Below, piece after piece: positions 26,987 through 38,001 of a stretch of DNA of 64,000 nt. Below the pieces are notes generated by a model. The model did no database searches. It was not told the DNA's origin and was given only the letters and a program-made list of their open reading frames with translations. Origin of the DNA: Aestuariivirga sp. (lineage in GTDB: Bacteria > Pseudomonadota > Alphaproteobacteria > Rhizobiales > Aestuariivirgaceae); contig NZ_JADCDB010000014.1 of the NCBI RefSeq assembly GCF_020252395.1, forward strand, positions 1 through 64,000, in the 5' to 3' direction. A program made the position numbers and the translations under genes. Within the stretch, counting starts at the first letter, position 1. Every line of letters begins with the position of its first letter.

Positions 26987-27088
26987 ATATCAAATCAAAC
27001 TATTGATATCGCGAGAAATATAACACCGGTCTCCATCCAGAAAATATTCCATAATATATATTATGCGAATGATAGGCATAAGCATTCG
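26987..27088. repeat. AT-rich nest of palindromes between convergent genes
   Basis: Several inverted repeats lie together: ATATCAA-N9-TTGATAT (26987-27009), the perfect palindrome ATAATATATATTAT (27051-27064), TTATGC-N9-GCATAA (27061-27081) and CGAATG-N11-CATTCG (27066-27088). By direct count, 22 of the 70 bases at 27001-27070 are G or C, far below the neighbours. The two flanking genes both end here, so no gene needs a promoter. No gene is seen in the 180 bases. Confidence 0.6.
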
Positions 27089-27145
27089 GAGTGCGGACCC
27101 GGTTATCGGTGATCCTCCCCGCCTGGGTTATGCGGCCGCGCCCGT

Positions 27146-27886
27146 TCACGCCAGGCCCCCCAGCGGAATAATCTCCGGCGAGGTCTCCGTGCAGGGTCCG
27201 CCGGACCAGTTGCCCATCCACCGCTCAACCCTCAATCCAGCCTCGGCAATGCGTTGCGCAATGTCGTTTCGTGTTGCAAAACGGATGCGGGAAGTTGCTT
27301 TTTGGATGCTGCCCGATGCGTTCCGGTAGCATGTTTCGTAGCTCACGATCTGCGTCGACTCATCCATGCTCACATCGTTCCAGGCAGTCACACGGCCAAT
27401 CTCAGGTTGATCGAAGTGCCGTAGCGTCATTTCTGGCGCCCATTCCCGCCACTCTTCCCGCGCCGGGTTACGGCTGTCGAAGATGAAACGGCCCCCGGGC
27501 GCCAGATGCGCGGCAATCGTTTCACACAGCGCGCGCTGGTCAGCATCCGTCAACAGGCATTGGAAGGCGTGCCCGGTCATGATCACCAGGTCGAAGCGGC
27601 GGCCCAGCCGGACGCTGCGGCCGTCCGCCACGACCCAGCTGACGCTCCCGCCGCCGGGGCGGCCTCGGGCGATGTCCAGCATGGATGGTGCCGAGTCGAC
27701 ACCGAAGACCTGCCGCCGCCCGTCCGCCAGCGCCGCCGCGAGGAGCCCGGTGCCGCAGCCGAGATCGAGCACGCTGGCGGCCCCTTCCCCCATGGCGCGG
27801 CAGAAGCGCGTGTCATCGCCCCAGCCATTGTCGGCATCATAGAAGGCGGCGAGGCGGGGGTCGTGATAGAGCTTGTCCTGCATCAT
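27146..27886 (-). CDS. Class I SAM-dependent methyltransferase
   Basis: The 246-residue protein has the Rossmann SAM-binding motif VLDLGCGTGLLAAALA at residues 39-54, a VFGVDSAPSMLDIAR second motif, and IMTGHAFQCLLTDADQ in the motif IV region. It resembles the UbiE/Methyltransferase_25 group with a C-terminal substrate region rich in Trp and Arg. The methyl acceptor is unknown. It is divergent from mazG with 42 bases between the starts. Confidence 0.86.
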   Translation of the reverse strand: MMQDKLYHDPRLAAFYDADNGWGDDTRFCRAMGEGAASVLDLGCGTGLLAAALADGRRQVFGVDSAPSMLDIARGRPGGGSVSWVVADGRSVRLGRRFDLVIMTGHAFQCLLTDADQRALCETIAAHLAPGGRFIFDSRNPAREEWREWAPEMTLRHFDQPEIGRVTAWNDVSMDESTQIVSYETCYRNASGSIQKATSRIRFATRNDIAQRIAEAGLRVERWMGNWSGGPCTETSPEIIPLGGLA

Positions 27887-27928
27887 CTCCAGCTAGCCCT
27901 TTTGCGGCGGATCGGATAGGTCCTGCGT

Positions 27929-28723
27929 ATGAGCCAGAACCCCGCCGATATGGACGCCCGCAAGATCGAAACCCTGCGCGCCATCATGAAGGCGCTGCGG
28001 ACGCCGGTTACCGGCTGCCCCTGGGACCTCGAGCAGAGCTTCGAGACGATCGCGCCCTATACCATCGAGGAAGCCTATGAGGTGGCCGACGCCATCGAGA
28101 CAGGCTCGCGCGCAGAGCTATGCGAGGAGCTGGGCGACCTGCTGCTGCAGGCGGTTTACCACGCGCAGATGGCGGATGAGGAAGGGAGCTTCACTTTCGA
28201 TGATGTGATCGAGGCGGTTACACGTAAGATGATCCGGCGCCACCCGCATGTCTTCGGCGATGAAGAGGCGCGCTCGGCAACGCTCGCCAAGGGCTTCTGG
28301 GAGGAGCGCAAGGCGGAGGAGAAGAAGGACAAGCCAAAACAAGGGACGCTTGCCGGCATCCCGCTCGCCCTGCCCGGTTTGACACGCGCGGTGAAGCTGC
28401 AGGCCAAGGCGGCCAAGGTGGGTTTCGACTGGCCGTCGGTCGAGAATGTCTATGACAAGATCGCCGAGGAGATCGCGGAATTCCGGGCCGCGCCGGAGGC
28501 AAAGAAGCCCGAGGAATTCGGCGACCTGCTGTTCGCCATGGCCAATGTGGCGCGGCACTTAGGCATCGACCCCGAGGCGGCGCTGCGCGGCGCCAATGCC
28601 AAGTTCGAACGCCGCTTCGGCCACGTGGAAGCGCGGCTTGCGGAGATGGGTAAGAAACCGAGGCAGTCGACGCTCGAAGAGATGGACGGGCTGTGGGACG
28701 AGGCCAAGGCGAAGGGGCTGTGA
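27929..28723 (+). CDS. mazG: Nucleoside triphosphate pyrophosphohydrolase
   Basis: MazG hydrolyses NTPs, including damaged ones, to monophosphates. The 264-residue product is the two-domain long form. The first domain has CPWDLEQSFETIAPYTIEEA and EELGDLLLQAVYHAQ, the second VYDKIAEEIAEF and EEFGDLLFAMANVARHL, each with the ExxE-and-ExxD metal pattern. It commonly sits near hflX in this order of bacteria, which fits this neighbourhood. Confidence 0.95.
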   Translation: MSQNPADMDARKIETLRAIMKALRTPVTGCPWDLEQSFETIAPYTIEEAYEVADAIETGSRAELCEELGDLLLQAVYHAQMADEEGSFTFDDVIEAVTRKMIRRHPHVFGDEEARSATLAKGFWEERKAEEKKDKPKQGTLAGIPLALPGLTRAVKLQAKAAKVGFDWPSVENVYDKIAEEIAEFRAAPEAKKPEEFGDLLFAMANVARHLGIDPEAALRGANAKFERRFGHVEARLAEMGKKPRQSTLEEMDGLWDEAKAKGL

Positions 28724-28734
28724 AACACCGTCGG

Positions 28735-28764
28735 CCGTCATCGCGGCTTTCGCCGGGATGACGG
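28735..28764. repeat. REP-like palindrome (CCGTCAT...ATGACGG type)
   Basis: CCGTCATC-GCGGCTTTCGCCGG-GATGACGG, 12 bases after the mazG stop, has matching arms around a GC-rich centre. Two related copies occur at 40067 and 43859. These dispersed palindromes lie after genes and may stabilise or end transcripts. Confidence 0.65.
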
Positions 28765-28889
28765 GAAATAGGGAAGCGCATTACAGAAATGATCATTCGA
28801 AGTGCACTTCCACTCACCGGCCCCAACTGCGTTGGGGCGTCCTCCTCCTCTGAAGCGGGAGAGGCTGCCGGTGGCGGGTGATTCGGCTC

Positions 28890-30272
28890 CTACTCCGCCG
28901 CGACCTTCCTCTGCCCCAGTCGCTTCATCGCCGTTCCAAACCTGGCGTGTGCCTGGCCGGCCTTGTCGGTGGTGAGGCGGACCCTCATGAGGACGCGGCC
29001 GTCCTCGTAGTTCCTCCGGCTGAGCACCTCGCCGCGGTCGTGGAGCCAAGCCTGGCCCTGGCCGTCCTCCGGGGCGAGCAGCACCTCGTAGACCGTATCC
29101 TCGGCGCCGAGGCGGCCTTCGATCAGTTCGAGCAAGGGGCCGAGCCCCTCGCCCGTCGCGGCCGAGACCAGCACGGTGCCGGGCTTGCGCAGCGCCTGGG
29201 CCTCGCGGCCGGCGCGTTCGGCGGGGGGCAGCAGGTCGAGCTTGTTCCAGACCTCGATGATGGAGCCCCGGCGCAGCTCGTCAATGCCCAGTTCTTCCAG
29301 CACGCGGTTGACGTCTTCGGCCTGGGCTTCCGAGTCGTCATGCGCGATGTCGCGGACGTGCAGGATGACGTCGGCCGAGAGCACCTCCTCCAGCGTCGCG
29401 CGGAAGGCGGCGATGAGGGAGGTGGGCAGATCGGAAATAAATCCTACCGTGTCGGAGATGATGATTTTCCGGCCACGCGGCAGCTCGATCACCCGCATGG
29501 TGGGATCGAGTGTCGCGAAGAGCAGGTCCTTGGCCAGCACATTCGCGCCGCTCAGCCGGTTGAACAGGGTGGACTTGCCGGCATTGGTATAGCCCACCAG
29601 CGCCACCACCGGATAGGGCACGCGCGCCCTGCCCTTGCGGTGCAGGGCGCGGGTTTTCTTGACGCTTTCGAGCTGGCCTTCGATGCGGCCGATGCGTTCC
29701 TGGATCAGACGCCGGTCAGCTTCCAGCTGGCTTTCACCCGGGCCACCGAGGAAGCCGAAGCCGCCGCGCTGGCGTTCGAGATGGGTCCAGGACCGGACCA
29801 GGCGGCTCTTCTGGTATTGCAGATGAGCCAGTTCGACCTGCAGCGAGCCCTCACGCGTCGAGGCCCGTCTGCCGAAGATTTCGAGGATGAGTCCGGTGCG
29901 GTCCAGCACCTTGGCGCTCCATTCCTTCTCGAGGTTCCTCTGCTGGATGGGCGAGAGGTGGGCGTTAACGACGACGAGCTCGGCCTCCGTCTCTTTCACC
30001 ACACCGGCGATTTCGGCGACCTTGCCGGAGCCCAGCAATGTGGCGGGCTTCGGCGCCGTGACGGGGGCGATGATCGCGGCTTCGACCTCGAGGCCGATGG
30101 CAAGCGCCAGTCCCACGGCCTCCTCCAGCCGCGCCTCGACAGCGCGTTCGGAGCTTGGCGGTGCGTTGCGGTCACGCCGGTCGACATGGAGGACGATGGC
30201 GCGGGTTGCGGCCTTGCCTTCGATCTGGAAGTCGACGCCGCCGCCCTCTCCCCTTTTGCCCTTGGTGGTCAA
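28890..30272 (-). CDS. hflX: GTPase HflX
   Basis: HflX is a ribosome-associated GTPase that can split stalled ribosomes. The 460-residue protein has an N-terminal HflX domain ([13 protein letters not shown] and [16 protein letters not shown]), the [19 protein letters not shown] signature, a G1 loop [19 protein letters not shown] for G3 and NKLDLL for G4. A short [10 protein letters not shown]-terminus is unusual but minor. Its start overlaps hfq by 4 bases. Confidence 0.95.
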   Translation of the reverse strand: MTTKGKRGEGGGVDFQIEGKAATRAIVLHVDRRDRNAPPSSERAVEARLEEAVGLALAIGLEVEAAIIAPVTAPKPATLLGSGKVAEIAGVVKETEAELVVVNAHLSPIQQRNLEKEWSAKVLDRTGLILEIFGRRASTREGSLQVELAHLQYQKSRLVRSWTHLERQRGGFGFLGGPGESQLEADRRLIQERIGRIEGQLESVKKTRALHRKGRARVPYPVVALVGYTNAGKSTLFNRLSGANVLAKDLLFATLDPTMRVIELPRGRKIIISDTVGFISDLPTSLIAAFRATLEEVLSADVILHVRDIAHDDSEAQAEDVNRVLEELGIDELRRGSIIEVWNKLDLLPPAERAGREAQALRKPGTVLVSAATGEGLGPLLELIEGRLGAEDTVYEVLLAPEDGQGQAWLHDRGEVLSRRNYEDGRVLMRVRLTTDKAGQAHARFGTAMKRLGQRKVAAE

Positions 30273-30514
30273 CCGCCTGCCTGCTCTTCGTCAAACAGGC
30301 TGATCGGACCGCCCGGCATGATGGTCGAAATGGCGTGTTTGTAGACCAGCTGGGACATGCCATCCCGGCGGAGCAGAACGCAGAAGTTGTCGAACCAGGT
30401 GATCACGCCCTGCAGTTTTACGCCGTTAACGAGGAACACCGTCACCGGAATCTTCTGCTTGCGGACGTGGTTGAGAAAGGTGTCCTGCAGGTTTTGCTGC
30501 TTTTCTTGGGCCAT
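30269..30514 (-). CDS. hfq: RNA chaperone Hfq
   Basis: The 81-residue protein carries the Sm1 motif ([19 protein letters not shown]) and the Sm2 motif [12 protein letters not shown], where the canonical KHA/YKHAIS sequence is intact. Hfq pairs small RNAs with mRNAs. It is 76 bases downstream of ntrX and overlaps hflX, so hfq-hflX is one unit read with or after the ntr operon. A G-C rich hairpin occupies 30548-30580 between ntrX and hfq. Confidence 0.97.
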   Translation of the reverse strand: MAQEKQQNLQDTFLNHVRKQKIPVTVFLVNGVKLQGVITWFDNFCVLLRRDGMSQLVYKHAISTIMPGGPISLFDEEQAGG

Positions 30515-30590
30515 CTTTTTTATCCTGTTCTCTATTGGGCCGTGAAGGCGGCGGAGGTGAGCCTAACACGAAACCGCCGCTTGGAAAATT

Positions 30591-31982
30591 TCACAGTTCC
30601 GTGTCTTCCTCGCTTCGGCCAGCGAGGCCGAGGAGCTTGATCTTGCGGTGAAGGGCCGAGCGTTCCATGCCGATGAACTGGGCAGTGCGCGAAATATTGC
30701 CTCCGAAGCGGCCGAGCTGGGCGGTGATGTAATCGCGCTCGAAGGCCTCGCGCGCCTCGCGCAGCGGATAGACGAGCAGGTGCTCGATGCCGAAGGAGGC
30801 GGCGGCCGCCCCCGGCCCGCCGGTGTCGGAGGGCAGCATGGTTGCGGTGATCTCGGAAGTGCCCTCGCCGCTCGCCAGGATCAGGATGCGCTCCACATTG
30901 TTGCGGAGCTCACGCACGTTGCCCGCCCACTCGCGCGTCTGCAGCACGGCAATGGCATCCTCGGCGAACTTGCGCATGGGCTGGCCGGAGGCGGCGGAAT
31001 AGCTCTTGGTGAAATGGTGGATGAGGTCCGGAATATCCTCCCGGCGTTCGGCCAGGCCCGGCACCTCGATGGGGACGACGCCGAGACGGTGGTAGAGATC
31101 CTCGCGGAAGCGGCCGGCCTGGATAAGTCCCGGCAGGTCGCGGCTGGTGGAGGAGACGACGCGGATGTCGACCTTCACCTTCTTGGCGCCGCCGACGCGC
31201 AGGAATGTCTGGTCGACCAGCACGCGCAGCACCTTGCCCTGGGTTTCGAGCGGCATGTCGGCCAGCTCGTCAATATAGAGCGTGCCGCCATGGGCCTCCT
31301 CCAGTGCGCCCACACGCCGGGTGGCGCCGGCGCCGTCCTCGACGCCGAAGAGTTCCTCCTCCATGCGCTCGGGCGCCATGGCGGCGGCGCTCAGCGTGAC
31401 GAAGGGGCCGGCGGCGCGGAGCGACAACGCGTGCAGCGTGCGCGCGGCCAGTTCCTTGCCCGCCCCCATGGGGCCGGCGATCAGCACGCGGCTGTTGGAG
31501 GGTGCGATCTTCTTGAGGAGCTGGCGCAGCTGGCGCATGGCGGCGGAGCTTCCGAGAAGTTCGGTCTCAGCACCCGAGCGGCCCTTCAGCTCCTCGTTCT
31601 CGCGCTTCAGCCGCGAGGTTTCCAGTGCGCGGCCGACCACCAGCAGCAGGCGGTCCGCCTTGAAGGGCTTCTCGATGTATTCATAGGCCCCGCGCTTAAT
31701 GGCGGCGACCGCCGTTTCGATGTTGCCGTGGCCGGAGATGATGATGACCGGCACCTCCGGGTGCTTCTCCTTGATGATGTTGAGGAGATCGAGGCCGTCG
31801 AGCTTCGATCCCATCAGCCATATATCAAGGATGATGAGGGACGGGCGGCGTTGCGCCACTTCCGCCAGGGCCGCATCGGAATTATGCGCCAGGCGGGTCT
31901 CGTAGCCCTCGTCCTCCAGGATGCCGGCGATGAGTTCCCGGATGTCGGCCTCGTCATCGATGATGAGGATGTCAGCTGCCAT
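30591..31982 (-). CDS. ntrX: Nitrogen regulation response regulator NtrX
   Basis: The 463-residue protein has a receiver domain with Asp53, an AAA+ domain with Walker A GPMGAGKE at 170-177, and a C-terminal Fis-type helix-turn-helix (NISRTAQFIGMERSALHRKI). The sigma54-contact loop is not GAFTGA. It reads EDGAGATRRVG, which is normal for NtrX and means it probably does not drive sigma54 polymerase directly. It is co-oriented with ntrY, 17 bases downstream of it, and the two act as a two-component pair in nitrogen, redox or envelope signalling. Confidence 0.95.
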   Translation of the reverse strand: MAADILIIDDEADIRELIAGILEDEGYETRLAHNSDAALAEVAQRRPSLIILDIWLMGSKLDGLDLLNIIKEKHPEVPVIIISGHGNIETAVAAIKRGAYEYIEKPFKADRLLLVVGRALETSRLKRENEELKGRSGAETELLGSSAAMRQLRQLLKKIAPSNSRVLIAGPMGAGKELAARTLHALSLRAAGPFVTLSAAAMAPERMEEELFGVEDGAGATRRVGALEEAHGGTLYIDELADMPLETQGKVLRVLVDQTFLRVGGAKKVKVDIRVVSSTSRDLPGLIQAGRFREDLYHRLGVVPIEVPGLAERREDIPDLIHHFTKSYSAASGQPMRKFAEDAIAVLQTREWAGNVRELRNNVERILILASGEGTSEITATMLPSDTGGPGAAAASFGIEHLLVYPLREAREAFERDYITAQLGRFGGNISRTAQFIGMERSALHRKIKLLGLAGRSEEDTEL

Positions 31983-31999
31983 TCAAAGTCCCTGCACTT

Positions 32000-34228
32000 T
32001 CATTCCGCCGCGTTCGACTGGGCGGCGATCTTGTCGAAGAGGAGCGTGACGCGCGCCCCCTGTATGCCGTCCGCCATGGGCGCATCCTCGAGCACGAGGC
32101 GGCCGCCGTGCTCTTCCATGATGCGCTTGACGATGGCCAGGCCGAGGCCGGTGCCCTTCTCACGCGTGGTCATGTAGGGTTCAGCAAGGCGGTGGCGGTT
32201 TTCACGCGGCAGACCGATGCCATTGTCGGTGACGCGGATGTAGGGTTGCCCGTCGCGCAGGCCGGCAACCACCTCGATGTGGCCGCGCGGCTCCGCCTGG
32301 CTCTGCAGCCTGGTTTCGATCGATTCGCGCGCGTTCTTGACGAGGTTGGTGATGGCCTGGGTGATGAGGCGGCGGTCGAAGGGAAAGACGAATTCGCCCC
32401 GGCTGACATCGAGTTCGATGTCGATGTCGGAGGAGGAGACGCGCTGCAGCACGGTGGCCTCGCGCACGATGGCGGCGAGCTCCTGCGGCTCCGGCACGGC
32501 CTTGGGCATGCGGGCGAAGGAGGAGAACTCGTCCACCATGCGGCCTATGTCGCCGACCTGGCGGATGATGGTGTCCGTGCACTGGTCGAAGACGTGCTTG
32601 TCGGTGTGGATCTGGCCGCCGTATTTGCGCTTCAGCCGCTCGGCGGAGAGCTGGATGGGTGTAAGCGGATTCTTGATCTCATGCGCGATGCGGCGCGCGA
32701 TGTCGGCCCAGGCGGAGTTGCGCTGGGCGGAGACGAGGTCGGTGATGTCGTCGAAGGTGAGAACGTGGCCGTGGTCGGCGTCTTCCGAGCTTTCCGTGGT
32801 GACGCGGGCGAAGAGGCTGCGGCTCTCCCCCTTGCGCTCGATATCGACCTGGCCTTCAGCGAAGCCCGAGGGCCTGGTAAGCGCCTGCTCGAAGATCGGC
32901 AGGAAGGGCTCGAGCGCCACTTCCGCCGGCTCGCCGATGAGATCGCTTTCGCTGCGGCCCAGCAGGTTGAGGCCCGAGCGGTTGACCAGCGAGATGCGCC
33001 CCGACGGATCGATGCCGATAACGCCGGCGCTGACACCCGCCAGCATGGCCTCGGTGAAGCGGCGGCGCACATCGATGGCGTCGCTCGCGGCAACCAGGTC
33101 GTCGCGCTGCTGCTTCAGGTGATCGGTCATCAGGTTGAAAGTGTTGGAGAGTGTCTGGAGATCGTCCGGCCCCTCGACCACGGTGACCTTGGCATCGAGC
33201 TCGCCGCCCGAGACGCGCCGCGCCGCATCAAGCAGACGGACAATGGGGGCCACCACCTTGTCGGAAAACCACAGGCCCACCCAGATGGCGGCAAGCAGCA
33301 GGATGAAGCCCACCAGCGCGAACATCATGCCGAAGGTCAGCTGCACGCCGAGGCGCTGCGACATCAGCCGGTCATATTCCTTCTTGGCCTCCTGCGCGTC
33401 GCGCAGCTGCTTCTGCACCGACGGATTGATGATGCGATAGACCATCAGATAGGCATTGCTGAAGTTCGGCAGCCTGATGAGGCCGCGCACCACGTTGCCA
33501 CCCTCGCCCGGCTGTATCACCACGAGTTCGCCCTTGTCGGCCTGCTCGAGATAGTTCTTGTTGGGCGGGAAGAACGAAAATGTCTCGCGCGCCACGATGC
33601 GGGCGATGAACTCCTGCTTGCCGTCCGTCTGCTTCGCCGGATCGAAGATGAAGATGGCGGGAAGCCCGTGCAGCAGCGCGTGGTTGGCAACGCGGCGGAT
33701 GAAGTTGGCGGGGTCCTTGTCGTAGAGTTCGCGGTGCTGGGAGAGGTCGGCCGAGATCTGCGCGACGTCGTTGCGCACGGCCTCGCCATGGTCGTGCACG
33801 TAGGTCTCGGCAACGTAGACGGCGGAATCGACGATGGCGCGGGTGCGCTGCGAGAACCACGCATCCAGGCCGCGATTGAGCGTGACCGTGGCGAACACGG
33901 CGACCACGATGGCGGGCACAACGGCGATGACGCTGAACAGCGACACGAGGCGCAGCTGCAGCGAGGCGCCGGGCGTGCCGTTTCGCCGCTCGATAAGAAG
34001 GAACAGGATCTGGCCGAGGATCAGCAGCGCCAGCACCAGCAGCACCGCGCCGTTGACGAGCATCAGCAGCAGGGTGTTTTCGCTGGTGGGCTTGACCGGC
34101 GTCATACCGGTGAGGATGGCGAAGGTCGCAAGGCCGCAGGCCACGCCCGCCAGCACGAGCACGAACCCCGTCACGCCGGTGAAGCGCCGGACCCGGTCGA
34201 GCAGCCTGACTTGCGCGCCTTCGATCAT
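32000..34228 (-). CDS. ntrY: Nitrogen regulation sensor histidine kinase NtrY
   Basis: The 742-residue membrane kinase has three to four N-terminal transmembrane segments, a periplasmic-like region, a HAMP segment (SDKVVAPIVRLLDAARRVSG), a PAS domain (IGIDPSGRISLVNRSG) and a HisKA box [14 protein letters not shown]. The ATP-binding part has NLVKNARESI, DNGIGLP and TGLGLAIVKRIMEEHGG. It phosphorylates NtrX. A gap of 72 bases separates it from ntrC and holds a possible own promoter. Confidence 0.95.
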   Translation of the reverse strand: MIEGAQVRLLDRVRRFTGVTGFVLVLAGVACGLATFAILTGMTPVKPTSENTLLLMLVNGAVLLVLALLILGQILFLLIERRNGTPGASLQLRLVSLFSVIAVVPAIVVAVFATVTLNRGLDAWFSQRTRAIVDSAVYVAETYVHDHGEAVRNDVAQISADLSQHRELYDKDPANFIRRVANHALLHGLPAIFIFDPAKQTDGKQEFIARIVARETFSFFPPNKNYLEQADKGELVVIQPGEGGNVVRGLIRLPNFSNAYLMVYRIINPSVQKQLRDAQEAKKEYDRLMSQRLGVQLTFGMMFALVGFILLLAAIWVGLWFSDKVVAPIVRLLDAARRVSGGELDAKVTVVEGPDDLQTLSNTFNLMTDHLKQQRDDLVAASDAIDVRRRFTEAMLAGVSAGVIGIDPSGRISLVNRSGLNLLGRSESDLIGEPAEVALEPFLPIFEQALTRPSGFAEGQVDIERKGESRSLFARVTTESSEDADHGHVLTFDDITDLVSAQRNSAWADIARRIAHEIKNPLTPIQLSAERLKRKYGGQIHTDKHVFDQCTDTIIRQVGDIGRMVDEFSSFARMPKAVPEPQELAAIVREATVLQRVSSSDIDIELDVSRGEFVFPFDRRLITQAITNLVKNARESIETRLQSQAEPRGHIEVVAGLRDGQPYIRVTDNGIGLPRENRHRLAEPYMTTREKGTGLGLAIVKRIMEEHGGRLVLEDAPMADGIQGARVTLLFDKIAAQSNAAE

Positions 34229-34275
34229 GCAACCTGTTCAGCAGAACCTGTTGCCGGAAATCAACAGTAAATGTG

Positions 34276-34300
34276 TCCTATTTGCGACAGTTCCCTTGCG

Positions 34301-34304
<4 letters not shown>
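34276..34304 (-). promoter_or_regulatory. Possible ntrY promoter at the ntrC end
   Basis: On the minus strand TTGACG (34299-34304) is followed after 17 bases by ATAGGA. The stretch TGTC-N8-GACA overlaps the spacer. The boxes fit only loosely and the ntrY coding start lies 48 bases downstream. Confidence 0.3.
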
Positions 34305-35739
<1,435 letters not shown>

Positions 35740-35743
<4 letters not shown>

Positions 35744-36885
35744 GCGCTGTCTCCATCAAAGTCTCTCGGGAGGGCCGTGCCGCGCAGCATGGGCAGCAGC
35801 ACGCGGAAGGTGGCGCCGCGCTCGCGGCCCACGCATTCGATGATGCCGCCATGGTCGCGCACGATCTTGGCGACGAGCGCCAGGCCCAGACCCTTGCCGC
35901 CGGGCTTGGTGGTTACGAAGGGATCGAAGATGTTGGGGCGGAGCTCCTCGGGAACACCCGGCCCCGTGTCATGCACGCAGACTTCGAGGGGTAGCGTGAT
36001 CCGCTCCTGCGTGCCTGGCACGGTGAGGCGGATGCCGGGGCGGAAGGCGGTGGTGAGAAGGATCTCGCCCGCTTGACCGTTGTTCTGGATCGCTTCCGCC
36101 GCATTCTTGGCGAGGTTGAGAAAGACCTGCACAAGCTGGTCCTTGTTGCCCAGCACGGGCGGCAGGGACGGATCGTAATCCTCGCGCACGCTGACGCCCT
36201 GGCCCATGCTGGCGGTGGTGAGGCGCTTCACGCGCTCCAGCACGGCGTGGATGTTGACGGGGCTCTTCTCCAGCGGGCGCTCGTCGGAGAACACCTCCAT
36301 CTGGTCCACGAGATCGCGGATGCGGTCGGTTTCCTCGCAGATCAAACGGGCCAGCGCGCGGTCATCGGAGTTGAGAGCGGGTTCAAGCAGTTGCGCAGCG
36401 CCACGGATGCCGGCGAGCGGGTTCTTGATTTCATGCGCCAGCATGGTGGCCATGCCGGAGACCGAGCGCGCCGCCCCGCGCGAGGTTAATTGCCGGTCGA
36501 TCTTGTGCGCCATGGAGCGCTCGAGCAGCATGAGGATCACATAGCGCGGATCGTCATGCATCGGGGTGGCCTGCACGTCGACGAGGCGCTCGCCGCCGAG
36601 CCGCGGCGTGCCGACGGCGACGGAATACTCGTTGACGACGCCGGCACTGGCGCGGGCCTGCGCGATCGAGCCGAAGACCGGGCTCGAGAAGGGCACGAGG
36701 TCGGAGAGCTTGCTGCGTAGGAGCAGGTTACTGGAGGCCTGGAAGTAATCTTCCGCCGCGACATTGGCGAGGCAGATGCGCTCCTCCGCGTCGAGCACGA
36801 TGAGCGGATTGGGCAGTGCATCGACCACCGCCTTGGGTATGGGCGCATCGGGCGCGGGGGGACGGTCCTTCAGAGGAGCAGTCAT
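35740..36885 (-). CDS. ntrB: Nitrogen regulation histidine kinase NtrB
   Basis: The 381-residue soluble kinase has an N-terminal PAS domain ([20 protein letters not shown]), a phosphoacceptor box [20 protein letters not shown], and an ATPase region with [21 protein letters not shown] and [13 protein letters not shown]. It would be governed by PII protein (GlnB/GlnK) and control NtrC. It overlaps both dusB and ntrC by 4 bases, so the three genes form a tight operon. Confidence 0.96.
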
Positions 36886-37892
36886 GCCGCAGCCCTTTCC
36901 TGGACGATGCCGTAGAGCTGGCGCAGACCGCTGCGCACCGCGCCGTTGTCATTGGTGCGGAGCAGCGCCGCGCGCCATTCGGAGGCCTGTTCGGGTGTAA
37001 GGTGATTGCGCTCGGCGAGCCTGGTGATGGCCCAGCCGATGTGCTTGCGGGCCACACGGTTGCCATGGTGCGCGCCATGCGCCACGAGGATGCGTTCGTG
37101 GTGCTCCGCCAAGATGCAGGCTTCTTCTCCGAGCGAGGGCTCGCCGCGGCCCGTGCCTTCGTCCAAACCTCCGGCGATGACGCCTGGCCACCACGGGCGG
37201 CCATAGGCGCCGCGGCCGATCATCACGCCGTCAGCCCCGGACTTCGCCAGCATTTCGCGCGCGTCCTCCACCGAAGCGCCGTCGCCATTGGCGATGAGCG
37301 GGATGGAAATGGCCTCACGCACATGCCGGATCGCTGCCCAGTCCGCCTTGCCGCCATAGAACTGGCAGCGGGTGCGGCCATGCACGGTGACCAGCGCCAC
37401 GCCCTGCCCTTCGGCACGCCGCGCGAGTTCGGGCGCGTTCAGCGAATTGTGGTCCCAGCCAAGTCGCATCTTGAGGGTTACCGGCACGGAAGCAGCCTGC
37501 ACGGTCGCCTCGATCAGTTTTTCGGCATGGTCGAGATTGCGCATGAGTGCGGAGCCCGAAAGGCCACCCGTCACCTCGCGCGCCGGGCAGCCCATGTTGA
37601 TGTCGATGATCTGGGCGCCCATGTCCTGCGCCACGCGCGCCCCTTCGGCCATCCAGTGCGGCTCGCGGCCGGCAAGCTGGATGACGAAGGGTGAGAGCTT
37701 CTCGGCACCCAGTGCCCGGCGCAGCATGTCCGGCCTCGCATTCACCAGCTCTTCGCTCGCCACCATCTCGCTCACGACGAGGCCGGAGCCATGTTCATGC
37801 GCAACCGTGCGGAAGGGTTCGTCGGTGACGCCCGACATCGGCGCGAGGAAGACCCGGTTGCGGGTCTCTATGGGGCCGATCTTGATGCCCAT
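36882..37892 (-). CDS. dusB: tRNA-dihydrouridine synthase (NifR3)
   Basis: The 336-residue FMN TIM barrel reduces uridine in tRNA D loops. Family hallmarks are FLAPMSGVTDEPFR, DINMGCPAREVTGGLSGSAL, VTVHGRTRCQFYGGKADWAA and IGRGAYGRPW. Its place at the head of ntrBC gave the old name nifR3. No strong ribosome site precedes the ATG at 37892, where the leader reads GATCAAAAA. A 109-base divergent region to ispDF carries its promoter. Confidence 0.95.
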   Translation of the reverse strand: MGIKIGPIETRNRVFLAPMSGVTDEPFRTVAHEHGSGLVVSEMVASEELVNARPDMLRRALGAEKLSPFVIQLAGREPHWMAEGARVAQDMGAQIIDINMGCPAREVTGGLSGSALMRNLDHAEKLIEATVQAASVPVTLKMRLGWDHNSLNAPELARRAEGQGVALVTVHGRTRCQFYGGKADWAAIRHVREAISIPLIANGDGASVEDAREMLAKSGADGVMIGRGAYGRPWWPGVIAGGLDEGTGRGEPSLGEEACILAEHHERILVAHGAHHGNRVARKHIGWAITRLAERNHLTPEQASEWRAALLRTNDNGAVRSGLRQLYGIVQERAAA

Positions 37893-37893
37893 T

Positions 37894-37921
37894 TTTTGAT
37901 CAACGGCTTATGCTGTATAAT
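37894..37921 (+). promoter_or_regulatory. Possible ispDF promoter
   Basis: A consensus -10 TATAAT lies at 37916-37921 with a weak TTTTGA at 37894-37899, spacer 16. The start codon of ispDF would then be about 75 bases downstream. Confidence 0.35.
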
Positions 37922-37929
37922 TTAGCGGC

Positions 37930-37957
37930 AGAATAGAGCGATGCTGCATTGCGTCAA
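37930..37957 (-). promoter_or_regulatory. Possible dusB-ntr operon promoter
   Basis: The minus strand reads TTGACG (37952-37957), 16 bases, TATTCT (37930-37935). A second TTGACA on this strand lies at 37976-37981. Transcription would start about 30 bases before the dusB ATG. Confidence 0.4.
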
Positions 37958-38001
37958 GGGCCTTTGTTGCAGGGGTGTCAACTGCTTGCTACAGCAGGCG
38001 C

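Noticed and set aside
32108-34270. Long plus-strand frame of 720 codons opposite ntrY
   Set aside because: It is a shadow of ntrY. It has no start context and is rich in the residue bias expected from the reverse of a high-GC gene.
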